A DNA stretch of 42,139 bases from assembly GCA_964507405.1 (NCBI GenBank), contig CAZDPJ010000010.1, positions 1 to 42,139 of the forward strand, written 5' to 3'. Under the pieces are notes generated by a model that was not told where the DNA came from, searched no databases, and saw nothing but the letters and a program-made list of their open reading frames with translations. Each line of letters opens with the position of its first letter. The first letter of the stretch is position 1. The position numbers and the translations under genes were made by a program. This DNA comes from UMGS75 sp964507405. Lineage in GTDB: Bacteria > Bacillota_I > Bacilli_A > ML615J-28 > CAG-313. Positions 9,651 to 18,559 of the stretch are shown in pieces.

Positions 9651-10658
9651 ATGGCTGTAAGAATTGCAATTAATGGATTTGGTAGAATTGGACGTTTAGC
9701 ATTCCGCCAAATGTTTGGACAAGAAGACTTTGATATCGTAGCTATCAATGACTTAACTGGTGCTGCTGACTTAGCGTACTTATTAAAGTATGATACTGCT
9801 CAAGGTCGTTACAAAGATCATGAAGTAGAAAGTACTGATCACTCTATCATCGTTGATGGTCATGAAATTGAAGTTTATGCTATCAAAGATGCTAATGAAT
9901 GTCCATGGAAAGAATTAAATGTAGATGTAGTTATTGAATGTACTGGATTCTATGTAAGTAAGGAAAAATCAATGGCTCACATCAATGCTGGCGCTAAGAA
10001 AGTTATCATTTCTGCTCCTGCAAAAGGTGTTGATATGACTGTTGTTTACAACGTTAACCACACTAAATTAACTGGTGATGAACAAGTTATTTCTGCTGCA
10101 TCATGCACAACTAACTGTTTAGCTCCTATCGCTAAAGTATTAAATGACAAATTTGGTATCGTTAAAGGCTTCATGACTACTGTTCATGCTTATACTGGCG
10201 ACCAAAATGTATTAGATGCTCCTCATAAAAAAGGCATCCAATCTCGTCGTGCTAGAGCTGCTGCTGCAAACATCGTACCTACAACTACTGGTGCTGCTGT
10301 TGCTGTTGGTGAAGTTTTACCTGAATTAAAAGGTAAATTAGATGGTATGGCATTACGTGTTCCTACTATCACTGGTTCAGTTGTTGACCTAGTTTGGGAA
10401 CCTGCTCGTCCTGTTACAGTAGAAGAAGTTAACGCTGCTGTTAAAGCTGCTGCAAACGAAACTATCTATTATACAGAAGATCCAATCGTTTCATCTGACG
10501 TTATTGGTCAAACTTGTGGTACATTATTTGATGCACAATGCACAAAGATCATGAATGTTGATGGTAAACAATTAGTTAAGATTATTACTTGGTATGATAA
10601 CGAAATGAGTTATACTGCTCAAATGGTTCGTACTGCTAAATATTTAATCTCTAAATAA
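9651..10658 (+). CDS. gapA: Glyceraldehyde-3-phosphate dehydrogenase
   Basis: 335 residues, the normal family length. NAD-binding NGFGRIGR is at the N-terminus, the catalytic cysteine lies in SCTTNCLAP (Cys about 152) and the partner histidine in HAYTGDQN. It oxidises glyceraldehyde 3-phosphate to 1,3-bisphosphoglycerate in glycolysis. Codon use differs from the neighbours: many C-ending codons (AAC, ATC, GGC), as expected of a very highly expressed gene in an AT-rich genome. Single-gene unit with its own promoter and terminator. Confidence 0.98.
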   Translation: MAVRIAINGFGRIGRLAFRQMFGQEDFDIVAINDLTGAADLAYLLKYDTAQGRYKDHEVESTDHSIIVDGHEIEVYAIKDANECPWKELNVDVVIECTGFYVSKEKSMAHINAGAKKVIISAPAKGVDMTVVYNVNHTKLTGDEQVISAASCTTNCLAPIAKVLNDKFGIVKGFMTTVHAYTGDQNVLDAPHKKGIQSRRARAAAANIVPTTTGAAVAVGEVLPELKGKLDGMALRVPTITGSVVDLVWEPARPVTVEEVNAAVKAAANETIYYTEDPIVSSDVIGQTCGTLFDAQCTKIMNVDGKQLVKIITWYDNEMSYTAQMVRTAKYLISK

Positions 10659-10671
10659 GAACTAATAAATA

Positions 10672-10706
10672 AAGACTAAAACAGTAAAATGTTTTGGTCT
10701 TTTTTA
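10672..10706 (+). terminator. Intrinsic terminator after gapA
   Basis: Stem AAGACTAAAACA (10672-10683) pairs with TGTTTTGGTCTT (10690-10701) with one G-U pair, loop GTAAAA, then a T-rich tail. Confidence 0.85.
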
Positions 10707-10736
10707 TTTATATTACGACATAAAAATTTAATTTGT

Positions 10737-10765
10737 TTGAAAAAAGTATTATAAAGTTGTATAAT
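10737..10765 (+). promoter_or_regulatory. Promoter of the 2TM-Nudix gene
   Basis: TTGAAA (10737-10742), exactly 17 bp, TATAAT (10760-10765): close to consensus. ATAGGAGAAAAGT precedes the start at 10804. Confidence 0.75.
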
Positions 10766-10803
10766 TATTGCATGTAATTTAATAATTGATATAGGAGAAA
10801 AGT

Positions 10804-12228
10804 ATGAGTAAACTTAATAATGAAGTAAAGAAGACACCATATTTTGAAACTGATTCCTTGAAAGAAGCACAAAAACAAACGAATAAGTTAAGAGTATGGT
10901 TTAGTATTTTTCATAAAAGAATACAACATAATCGTTTTTTAATTATAACCATCGTTTTCGCACTACTTTATATTGTTGCTAGTGTTATTGATAATGTTAA
11001 TCCTGGTGAGTTTAAACTTACATATAAATTATTTTCTAATTTAATTATTGCTGTCATTCCTGCTGCTTTATCTTTATCTTCTTTAGTTATTGAAAGTATG
11101 AGAGGATTTCAATTTTCAATAATTTATACTAGTAAAGATATAAAAGAAAAAATTTATAATAATATTTGTTCTAATCGTGATTATTCAATAAGTGGATATA
11201 AATGGTATGATTATAAAGCAAATGCTTCTTCACAAGTTGAAAAATATGAAATGTCAGAACAAGTAAATAATTTTTTAACTGAAGCTAATTTTTCGAAAGA
11301 TTATCCAAAAATAGTGGTTAAACTTAAAACTAATAAATTTGTTATTCCGAAATCTTCAGTTAATAATATTAATTATAAAGTTAGAAATAAAATAAAAAAA
11401 GGAACTTATATATTTAATTCTAATTTAATGAGATTATCATCTGATTTATTAGTTAATGGTAAAGATAACATTGAAGTAACAGTTCAAAAAACAGATTATT
11501 TTTCTAATATTGCGACAAACGATGCAATTTATGAAGTAACTAAAAATGTAAAAAAAGAGTTATCTTTAATTCAAGGAAATATTTATTCGGTAGAAAACTT
11601 AGATGATGATAAGATTACTCTACACAATTTAGAAAATTCTTATTGTGCAAATATCATTGGCATTTCTACGCTTGCTATTACTAAAGATGGGAAAATTATT
11701 GTTCTAGAACAAGGTAATTGTGATGTTAATAAAAATAGATTAGCACCAAGTGGAAGTGGTTCAGCTATTTATAGTAAGATTAAAACTAATAATTTTATAA
11801 CTTTTTTAACAAATGAAATGAATAGAGAACTATTTGAAGAAACACAAATTTGTAAAGAAAATTACAAGAAATTAAATAATAAAGATTATATTATTAATAA
11901 AGAAGATGTAAAAACATATGTAATTGGTTATTGTCGCTTATTAGATCGAGGTGGAAAACCAGATTTCTTTGGAATTACTAGTTTAAATGTTGATTCAAAT
12001 GTTATTATAGCTTATTTTGAAAAATTTAAAGAAAGAAAATTAAAAAATTGTTGTAGAACTAGTGAAGTAAATAATATAAGATTATATAATTCTATTGATG
12101 AGATTGATGAAAATGATGGTAATATATCATTACAATTAAGTTTAATTTGTGATTTTATAAGAAAATTACAAAAAGAATCTAATATTACGGAAATTAAAGA
12201 ACTAGTTAATCGTTTTTGTGATAAGTAA
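10804..12228 (+). CDS. Unknown membrane-anchored protein with two TM helices and a Nudix-like domain
   Basis: 474 residues. A short charged N-terminus is followed by two hydrophobic helices (about 46-64, FLIITIVFALLYIVASVID, and 75-97). Then comes a long cytosolic part. Its C-terminal third has a Nudix-like core: the strand NIIGISTLAITKDGKIIVLE, LAPSGSGSA, and a box ending REL-FEET-QI (341-349). That ending keeps the R-E-U-x-E-E pattern, with Gln where the last Gly is usual and a longer spacing from the first Gly. Nudix enzymes cleave nucleoside diphosphates linked to another moiety; substrate and activity here are not known. The middle (about 100-270) I do not recognise. It has its own strong promoter and terminator, so it stands alone. 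The 2TM-plus-enzymatic-domain plan recalls membrane effectors of nucleotide-signalling defence systems, but no nucleotide cyclase gene is near (inference only). Confidence 0.65.
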   Translation: MSKLNNEVKKTPYFETDSLKEAQKQTNKLRVWFSIFHKRIQHNRFLIITIVFALLYIVASVIDNVNPGEFKLTYKLFSNLIIAVIPAALSLSSLVIESMRGFQFSIIYTSKDIKEKIYNNICSNRDYSISGYKWYDYKANASSQVEKYEMSEQVNNFLTEANFSKDYPKIVVKLKTNKFVIPKSSVNNINYKVRNKIKKGTYIFNSNLMRLSSDLLVNGKDNIEVTVQKTDYFSNIATNDAIYEVTKNVKKELSLIQGNIYSVENLDDDKITLHNLENSYCANIIGISTLAITKDGKIIVLEQGNCDVNKNRLAPSGSGSAIYSKIKTNNFITFLTNEMNRELFEETQICKENYKKLNNKDYIINKEDVKTYVIGYCRLLDRGGKPDFFGITSLNVDSNVIIAYFEKFKERKLKNCCRTSEVNNIRLYNSIDEIDENDGNISLQLSLICDFIRKLQKESNITEIKELVNRFCDK

Positions 12229-12256
12229 ACAGATATATTTTATATCTGTTTTTTTG
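12228..12256 (+). terminator. Intrinsic terminator after the 2TM-Nudix gene
   Basis: AACAGATATA (12228-12237), loop TTT, TATATCTGTT (12241-12250), then TTTTT. The stem starts at the last base of the stop codon. Confidence 0.85.
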
Positions 12257-12301
12257 TTTAATTTTAAAGTATTATCACAAAATAATTATGTGAGGTATAT
12301 T

Positions 12302-13333
12302 ATGGATAAAAAGTTAAACATTTTAATTAAAACGGTATTGATACTTTTAATTATTACATTATTTTTTAATATTTATGATAAAGTACTTTCTTTTTTAAAG
12401 ATATTATTTAATATAATATTGCCTTTTTTAATTGGTTTTACCATTGCTTTTATATTAAATCCTCTTGTTACAAAATTAGAAAAGAAGGGGTGTAATCGAA
12501 AAATTGTATCAGTTATGCTTTTAATAATCCTATTATTAATTCTATTTATTATTATTTTTTATTTAAGTCCTGTATTAATAAAAGAAGGAAATAATTTATT
12601 AGATAATTTACCAAACTATATTCAAAATATTAAAGAAATATTTCATAAGATATTTAAAAAAATAAATATTAGTTTATTTAATCAAACAAAGATTAGTGAT
12701 AATTTATTGATTATAATTGTTAAATTTATTACCGAAACTTTGCAAACAACTTTTTCCTATATTATTTCTATTATTATAGGACTTGTATTATCGTTATATT
12801 TTTTGATTGATTATCATAAAATTATTAATGTATTTAAAGAGTATTTAATAAATAAAAAGAAGAACAATTTAATTTTATTTTTTAAAAAAATCGAAAAAAC
12901 AATGTATGCATATTTTAAAGGTATTATTTTTGTAGTTATAATCCTTAGTTTAATTAGCAGTATTAGCTTTATAATAATTGGCATTAATTTACCATTTTTA
13001 TGGGGCGTAGTTATTGGCCTTACAAATGTAATACCTTATATTGGCCCTTATATTGGTGGGGTAATTGTTGGAATATTCACCCTTGGAAGTGCTCCAGAAA
13101 AGTTAATTTATGTAGTTATTGTAATAATTATTTTACAGCTTATTGAAAGTAATTTTATTACTCCAAAAGTTGAAAGTAAAACTATAAACACTCATCCCAT
13201 CTTAGTAATTTTATGTATGAGTATCTTTAGTAAAATGCTAGGAATTATTGGATTGTTATTGGCTGTTCCACTTTTATCAGTTATTCAAATTAGTTTTCAA
13301 TGGAAAAATCTAACTAAAATATGGAAAAAATAG
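12302..13333 (+). CDS. AI-2E/PerM-family membrane transporter
   Basis: 343 residues, about eight membrane helices. The family signature is in the second half: LPFLWGVVIGLTNVIPYIGP, then a strand with QLIESNFITPKV. The family (formerly UPF0118) includes exporters of autoinducer-2 and Na+/H+ antiporters; the substrate cannot be told here. The start at ATG 12302 (MDKKLNILIK) is preferred to an upstream in-frame ATG at 12218 because TGTGAGG lies about 8 nt before it, and the longer version would begin inside the preceding gene and cross its terminator. Confidence 0.85.
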   Translation: MDKKLNILIKTVLILLIITLFFNIYDKVLSFLKILFNIILPFLIGFTIAFILNPLVTKLEKKGCNRKIVSVMLLIILLLILFIIIFYLSPVLIKEGNNLLDNLPNYIQNIKEIFHKIFKKINISLFNQTKISDNLLIIIVKFITETLQTTFSYIISIIIGLVLSLYFLIDYHKIINVFKEYLINKKKNNLILFFKKIEKTMYAYFKGIIFVVIILSLISSISFIIIGINLPFLWGVVIGLTNVIPYIGPYIGGVIVGIFTLGSAPEKLIYVVIVIIILQLIESNFITPKVESKTINTHPILVILCMSIFSKMLGIIGLLLAVPLLSVIQISFQWKNLTKIWKK

Positions 13334-13352
13334 AAAAAAAATATTAAATCAT

Positions 13353-13381
13353 TTTACATTAAAACTAGTTTATGATATAAT
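13353..13381 (+). promoter_or_regulatory. Promoter of the paired six-helix membrane protein genes
   Basis: TTTACA (13353-13358), 17-bp spacer, TATAAT (13376-13381). A leader of about 55 bases follows with GGGAGTGA before the start at 13440. Confidence 0.7.
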
Positions 13382-13439
13382 ATGTGTATAAATTGTAAAA
13401 ATACATAGTAATATCGGTTGATTTTAAGGGAGTGAATGT

Positions 13440-15050
13440 ATGTTAACAAAAGGTCAGAAAATTTACATGTACATTAGTGCAATTTTAGGTATGTTAATTG
13501 GAATATTTGTTTTAGTTCCATTTAGAACATTACCAGGATTGTTTACAGCAGAAAATGCTGAAAAATTTATGGAAATTGAATTATGGATTAAGTGTGTGAT
13601 TTTGCCGATAATCGTAATTGCTCTTTCTGTTTTCGCAAATGTAAAAAAATACCAAGAACTAAATGATTGTTTAGATCGCTCTAAAGTGGTAAATGTAATG
13701 AGCTATTTCCCAATGGCTAATTATTTATGTGGTTTATTAGTTTTTGTAATCCACACTTTAATTTATAGTAATAGTCTATTAGGATTTAATGCTTGGGCAG
13801 TTATTGTTATTTTATTAGTATTATATCTAACATTTATAGTTGTTGGATTCCACATTTTATCTAATGCTTTATTTAGATTAGATGTTGTTGGAACTACTAT
13901 TTTAGATGTAGTAGTTGTAGCAATCGTTGCTTGTTTCGCATTTATTACTTGGCGTGTTAATGTTGATTATTTCCAAGAGTATGCACATGAGACAGCTTAT
14001 ATTGGTAGTGGAGACCCACTATTATTCTTCATTTATGTCGTATCAGCAATTACTTTCATTGTACTTTGCATTAGACTTGTACCATTATTTAAAAAAGATA
14101 ATCGTAGCATTTATGTTGGTGAAGGTGCTTATGAAAGAGATTATGAAAGAATGGTTAAAAGAGAATATGACCGTGCTTATAATGACATAATGGATGATTT
14201 TGAAATTTATTTCAAAGAACATTTCGATGATGCTTTTGATCCTAAAGGTCATAAAAAAGAAGTTGTTGAAGAAACTAAAGAAGAAAATGCAGTATGCCCT
14301 AAATGTGGTGCTGAAGTTGTTTCTGATAATAAGTTCTGTACTGCTTGTGGTGAAAAACTAGTTGAAGATGAAGAAGTGAAATTCACATGTCCAAAATGCA
14401 CTGCTGAACTAGTTGCTGGTAATAAGTTCTGTACTGTTTGTGGCGAAAAAATTGATGAAGCTATTTTAGAAAAAATTAATTCTAAAGAACCTACTGAAGA
14501 AGTTGAAGTTCAAGAAGAAGTTAAAGTTGAAGAAGCTTTAGTTGAAGCGCCTCAAGAAGTTCAAGAAGAAGCAAAAGTTGAAGAAGCATCAGTAGAAGAA
14601 GTAAAAACTGAAGAATCTTCAGCCGAAGCACCTCAAGAAGATGAAGAAGAAAAAGGAATCGCTCCTTCATATTTAGAAACTGTAGAATATGCAAGTAATA
14701 TTAGAAGTCGTGATATGAAAATTACTTCTAATGGTGAAAAAACAGTTCATAAATTCTATTATCGTAAAAAATTATTCTTAATATCTACAGATAATCATAC
14801 TGAATATAGTTTAATTTTATTATGTGATAAATATGAAGCCTTTGATTTACAAAACTTATACCCTAAATCATTTGTTAAACCATTAACACCTAAAGGTGAA
14901 CAATGGTTCCAAGCTATTAATAGAGGGGATTTACCTGAAGTATTTATTAAAAAACTTATTGAAGGCTCTGTTAATATAGTTGAACAAAGAGAAGAAGAAA
15001 TTAGAAAGAAAAGAGAAGCAGCAAAAAATGATGCTGAATCTGAAAAATAG
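13440..15050 (+). CDS. Six-helix membrane protein with tandem zinc ribbons and a YjbR-like C-terminal domain
   Basis: 536 residues, no family recognised for the whole. About six membrane helices lie in residues 7-212. Two almost identical zinc ribbons follow near 285-308 (CPKCGAEV...FCTACGEKL) and 316-339 (CPKCTAEL...FCTVCGEKI), with all eight cysteines present. Then comes a Glu/Val-rich disordered linker (345-405) and a C-terminal domain (409-525) with FYYRKKLFLIS, LLCDKYEAFDL and a helix LPEVFIKKLIEGSVNIVE. That order resembles the MmcQ/YjbR fold (a weak, pattern-level match). The next gene shares both the N-terminal helices and the C-terminal domain. The 19-base gap to it implies co-transcription. 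Function unknown. Confidence 0.8.
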   Translation: MLTKGQKIYMYISAILGMLIGIFVLVPFRTLPGLFTAENAEKFMEIELWIKCVILPIIVIALSVFANVKKYQELNDCLDRSKVVNVMSYFPMANYLCGLLVFVIHTLIYSNSLLGFNAWAVIVILLVLYLTFIVVGFHILSNALFRLDVVGTTILDVVVVAIVACFAFITWRVNVDYFQEYAHETAYIGSGDPLLFFIYVVSAITFIVLCIRLVPLFKKDNRSIYVGEGAYERDYERMVKREYDRAYNDIMDDFEIYFKEHFDDAFDPKGHKKEVVEETKEENAVCPKCGAEVVSDNKFCTACGEKLVEDEEVKFTCPKCTAELVAGNKFCTVCGEKIDEAILEKINSKEPTEEVEVQEEVKVEEALVEAPQEVQEEAKVEEASVEEVKTEESSAEAPQEDEEEKGIAPSYLETVEYASNIRSRDMKITSNGEKTVHKFYYRKKLFLISTDNHTEYSLILLCDKYEAFDLQNLYPKSFVKPLTPKGEQWFQAINRGDLPEVFIKKLIEGSVNIVEQREEEIRKKREAAKNDAESEK

Positions 15051-15068
15051 TAGAAAGGAAATAATATT

Positions 15069-18000
15069 ATGTTAAATAGTAGAGAAAAAAAGATAATGTT
15101 TATAAATAGTATGATTTCCATCGCTATTGCTTTCGCAATTTGTATTCCTTGGAAATTATCAGGTGTTTCATCAGCTGAAAATATTTTAAAAATTTGGGTA
15201 TTACCTTTAGTTGCGGTTGTAATTTATTTAATTAACTTATCAACTAAATATCGTAATTATCGTCCATCATTACGTTACACTACAGTTACAAGTTATATTC
15301 CTATTTTCTCAGTAATGACAGCTTTATTTTTTAATGGCTTATTATTACTAGTAAGATCTGGAGAACCTTATACATCTAACTTGTGGATCGTTAATGTATT
15401 GATTTGTTCTGTATTGCTTGTCGCAATTACTGTTGTTTCACATTATTTATATCGTTTCGTTGTTACTTTCACAAAAAATGAGATGATGTTAATTGATTCA
15501 GCAATCGCTTTATTACTTCTTGGAACATTGTTCTATATTAGTAATATGGCTAATAAATATGCATCATTAACAGTGGAATTTGAAAATACTTCTGTTTTCT
15601 TCATAATAGTTCCATTTGTTTTAGGTGGAGCGGTAATTGCTTTACATGTTGTATCTTTACTTAAATTATATATTGTTAATCCTGAATATTCAATTGATTC
15701 CAGATTACGTTTAATTAAAGAATTTATGGATGCACATAAAACTGAATATGACCGTGCCGAACAACATATTTTAGAACAATTATTTACTTATACACAAACT
15801 CAATTAGGCTTATATGGCTTAGAAAATGATGAAATTGAAACATTAAAACATGAAATAGAGGTGATTGAAAGTATGAAAGCAGCACTTGAACAAGAATTAG
15901 AAGAATTAAAGAAGAGTATTGCGGAAGATCAACAATCTACTCCTGCTGTTGATGGTAGAGTAATAGTTTTACAAGATAAATTAGCACATTTACAAATTTT
16001 ACTTGCACAAATGCAAATCGAATACACAAATCAACAAACTGAAGTTAATAAATTAAAAGCTGAAATTGAATTAAATAAAGCTAAACTTGATATTGAAAAA
16101 GCTGCATTCGAAAATGAAAAAGCAAACTATGCACCTAAAGTGGTTGAAAAGGTTGTAGAAGTTGAAAAAGAAGTAATGAGTGCTGAGGATAAAGCAGAAC
16201 TTGAATCTTTAAGAAAAGGTCAAGCTGATAGAATTATTGAAGCTGCTAAATATGAAGCTGCTTTACGTGAAGCAGAAGCTGCAAGACGTGCTGACCAAAC
16301 TCAATATGAAGCTAATTTAAAGAAAGCAGAAATTGAAAATTCTGCTGAAAAAGAATCTTTACAAGCTTCACTAAGAAAAGTTGAAGAAGAAAAACGTGCT
16401 CAAGAAGCAGAACTTGAAGCTTTAAGAGAAGCTCAAGAAAAGAAAGCTCTTAATGAAGCAGAACTTGAAGCATTAAGACAAGCTGAAACTGAAAGAAAAG
16501 TTAAAGAAGCAGAACTTGAAGCATTAAAACAAGCAGAAGCTTTAAAAGAAGAAGAAAAAGCAGAATTAGAAAGTGCTTTAAAACAAGCTGAACAAAAACA
16601 AGCTGAACTTGAAGCCGAACTTGAAGAATTAAGAAAAGTTGCTGAAGAAAAAGCAGAATTAGAAAGTACTTTAAAACAAGTTGAAGAAGAAAAAGCTTTA
16701 AAAGAAGCAGAACTTGAAGAATTAAGAAAAGCAGAAGCTGAAAGAGCTGCTGAAAAAGCACAATTAGAAGAAGCCTTAAAACAAGCTGAAGAAGCAAGAC
16801 TTGCTGAAATTGCTGCTCAAGAAGCAGAACATGAAGCTGCTTTAAAACAAGCTGAAGAAGCTAGACTTGCTGAAATTGCTGCTCAAGAAGCAGAACATGA
16901 AGAAGCATTAAGACAAGCTGAAGAAGCTAAAGCTCAACAAGAAGCAGAACATGAAGCTGCCTTAAAACAAGCTGAAGAAGCAAGACTTGCTGAAAAAGCA
17001 CAATTAGAAGAAGCTTTAAAACAAGCTGAAGAAGAAAGACTTGCTGAAGAAGCAAGACTTGCCGAAGAAGCTAAAGCTCAACAAGAAGCAAGACTTGTAG
17101 AAGAAGCTAGAGTTGCAAAAGAACTTGAAGAATTAGAAGCATTAAGACAAGCTGAAGCAGCAAGAGAAGCTGAAAGAATTCAAAAAGAAAAAGAAAAAGA
17201 ATTACGTGAAAAACTAAAGAAGAAAAAAGTATTTAAACCTTCTTATGAAAAAGTAGTTAAATATGCATCAACAATTCCTAATAAAGAAATTAAAGTTGTA
17301 CCTAATGCAAAAGGTAATGTTAGCAGATATTTCTTAGGTAAGAGATTATTCTTAATTACTATGTCAACTAATAATGATTATCGTATTACATTCTGTAGTA
17401 ATCAAGAAAAAGCATATCCATTAATTGTTGAATATCCTGGTGTTATTGTTAAAGCAACTAGTCCTAAAGGTGATCAATGGTTTAAACTTGTTAATAAAGG
17501 CGAATTAGATGAAAAGATGATTAAGAATATTATCAAAAATTCAATCGCTTATTATGAAGACTTAGACGCTGAAAAACAAAGATTAATTGAAGAAGAAAAA
17601 GCAAGAAAACTTGCTGAAAAAGAAGCTGCTAAAGCAGAAAAACAAAGATTAATCGATGAAGAAAAAGCTCGTAAACAAGCTGAAAAAGATGCTATTAAAG
17701 CAGCAATTGAAAAAGAAAAAGAAGCTTTAAGAGCAGAAAAACAAAGAATCTTAGATGAAGAAAAAGCTCGTAAACAAGCTGAAAAAGATGCAGCATTAGC
17801 TGCTGCTCAAGCTGAAAAAGAAGCTAAAGCAAAAGCATTAGAAGAAGAAAAGTTAGCTAAAGCAAAAGCCGCTGAAAAAGAAAAACTAGCAAAACAAAAA
17901 GCTGCTGAAAAAGAAAAAGAAAAGTTAGCTAAACAAAAAGCTGCTGAAAAAGAAAAGTTAGCAAAACAAAAAGCTGCTGAAAAAGAAAAGTTAGCAAAAC

Positions 18001-18321
18001 AAAAAGCTGCTGAAAAAGAAAANNNNNNNNNNNNNNNNNNNNNNNNNNNNNNNNNNNNNNNNNNNNNNNNNNNNNNNNNNNNNNNNNNNNNNNNNNNNNN
18101 NNNNNNNNNNNNNNNNNNNNNNAAAAGCTGCTGAAAAAGAAAAACTAGCAAAACAAAAAGCTGCTGAAAAAGAAAAACTAGCAAAACAAAAAGCTGCTGA
18201 AAAAGAAAAAGAAAAACTAGCAAAACAAAAAGCTGCAGAAAAAGAAAAACTAGCAAAACAAAAAGCCGCTGAAAAAGAAGCTGCAGAAAAGAAAAATGCT
18301 AGTGAAGAACAAGCTGCATAA
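15069..18321 (+). CDS. Six-helix membrane protein with long coiled coil and YjbR-like domain (interrupted by an assembly gap)
   Basis: Paralogue of the preceding gene: MLNSREKKI and the six helices (about 9-190) align, and a second copy of the C-terminal domain lies at about 721-830 (PSYEKVVKYAS ... LFLITMS ... TSPKGDQWFKLVNKGELD). Between them (220-715) is an Ala/Glu/Lys/Gln-rich coiled coil with 22-residue repeats such as EEARLAEIAAQEAEHEAALK. After the domain a second charged helical tail runs in 11-residue repeats (KLAKQKAAEKE). The 100 Ns at 18023-18122 fall in these repeats. Read literally the frame hits a stop at 18134, but past the gap the repeat frame is open to TAA 18321, so that is taken as the true end. 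Exact length unknown; at least about 1080 residues. Good site AGAAAGGAA before ATG 15069. Function unknown. Confidence 0.8.
16788..17090 (+). repeat. 66-bp (22-residue) coiled-coil repeats
   Basis: In-frame imperfect repeats encoding EEARLAEIAAQEAEHEAALK-type units. The first two copies, near 16788-16920, are almost identical in DNA; later copies are shuffled and shortened. 22 residues is two hendecads. Confidence 0.7.
17851..18280 (+). repeat. 33-bp tandem repeats, collapsed around an assembly gap
   Basis: In-frame 33-bp units encode KLAKQKAAEKE, with occasional two-residue insertions (extra KE). Copies are nearly identical on both sides of 18023-18122. The true copy number is unknown. Confidence 0.85.
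18023..18122. other. Assembly gap (100 N)
   Basis: Exactly 100 Ns, the usual placeholder for unknown length. For the gene to stay in frame the real gap must be a multiple of 3 bases, which 100 is not. Confidence 0.95.
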
Positions 18322-18351
18322 AAAAAATCGTTGATAAAGATTAGTAAATAT

Positions 18352-18540
18352 AAGTATTATTTAGAGACTGGTTGGTTGGTGAAAAACCAGAAGTACTTAT
18401 ATTGAAGCTCCTTTAGAGAGGAATTAATACTTCCCGGTAGTTACGTTATAGCTAATTAAGGGTGTAGTAGTAACTACAAATTAGGATGGTACCGCGATTT
18501 AATCGTTCCTATGTTTAATGACATAGGAACTTTTTTTATT
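18352..18540 (+). promoter_or_regulatory. T-box riboswitch (alanine) leading alaS
   Basis: The conserved T-box AGGATGGTACCGCG is at 18483-18496. Stem I is closed by AAGTATTA (18352-18359) with TAATACTT (18425-18432). A GCT alanine codon at 18407-18409, in GAAGCTC, is the likely specifier. The terminator hairpin is GTTCCTATGT (18505-18514), loop TTAATG, ACATAGGAAC (18521-18530) and a run of seven T. Uncharged alanyl-tRNA pairing at the specifier and T-box prevents the terminator and switches alaS on. No clear promoter was seen upstream; it may lie at the end of the preceding gene. Confidence 0.93.
18505..18537 (+). terminator. Conditional terminator of the T-box leader
   Basis: 10-bp perfect stem with a 6-base loop and seven T residues, 23 bases before the alaS start. 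Its 5' arm follows the T-box, as expected for the antiterminator/terminator switch. Confidence 0.9.
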
Positions 18541-18559
18541 ATTGTATAAGGAGAAAAAC

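Noticed and set aside
16501..16797. Leu/Gln-rich open frame on the minus strand, and the similar one at 17807-18256
   Set aside because: These are mirror images of the Glu/Lys/Ala coiled-coil codons (GAA, AAA, GCT) on the plus strand. No start signals, low-complexity product.
18134..18136. Stop codon ending the coiled-coil gene just after the Ns
   Set aside because: It appears only because 100 is not a multiple of 3. The repeat frame is open past it.
17868..18280. Regular 33-bp repeats as a CRISPR array
   Set aside because: There are no unique spacers; units are contiguous and in frame, coding for KLAKQKAAEKE inside a long gene.
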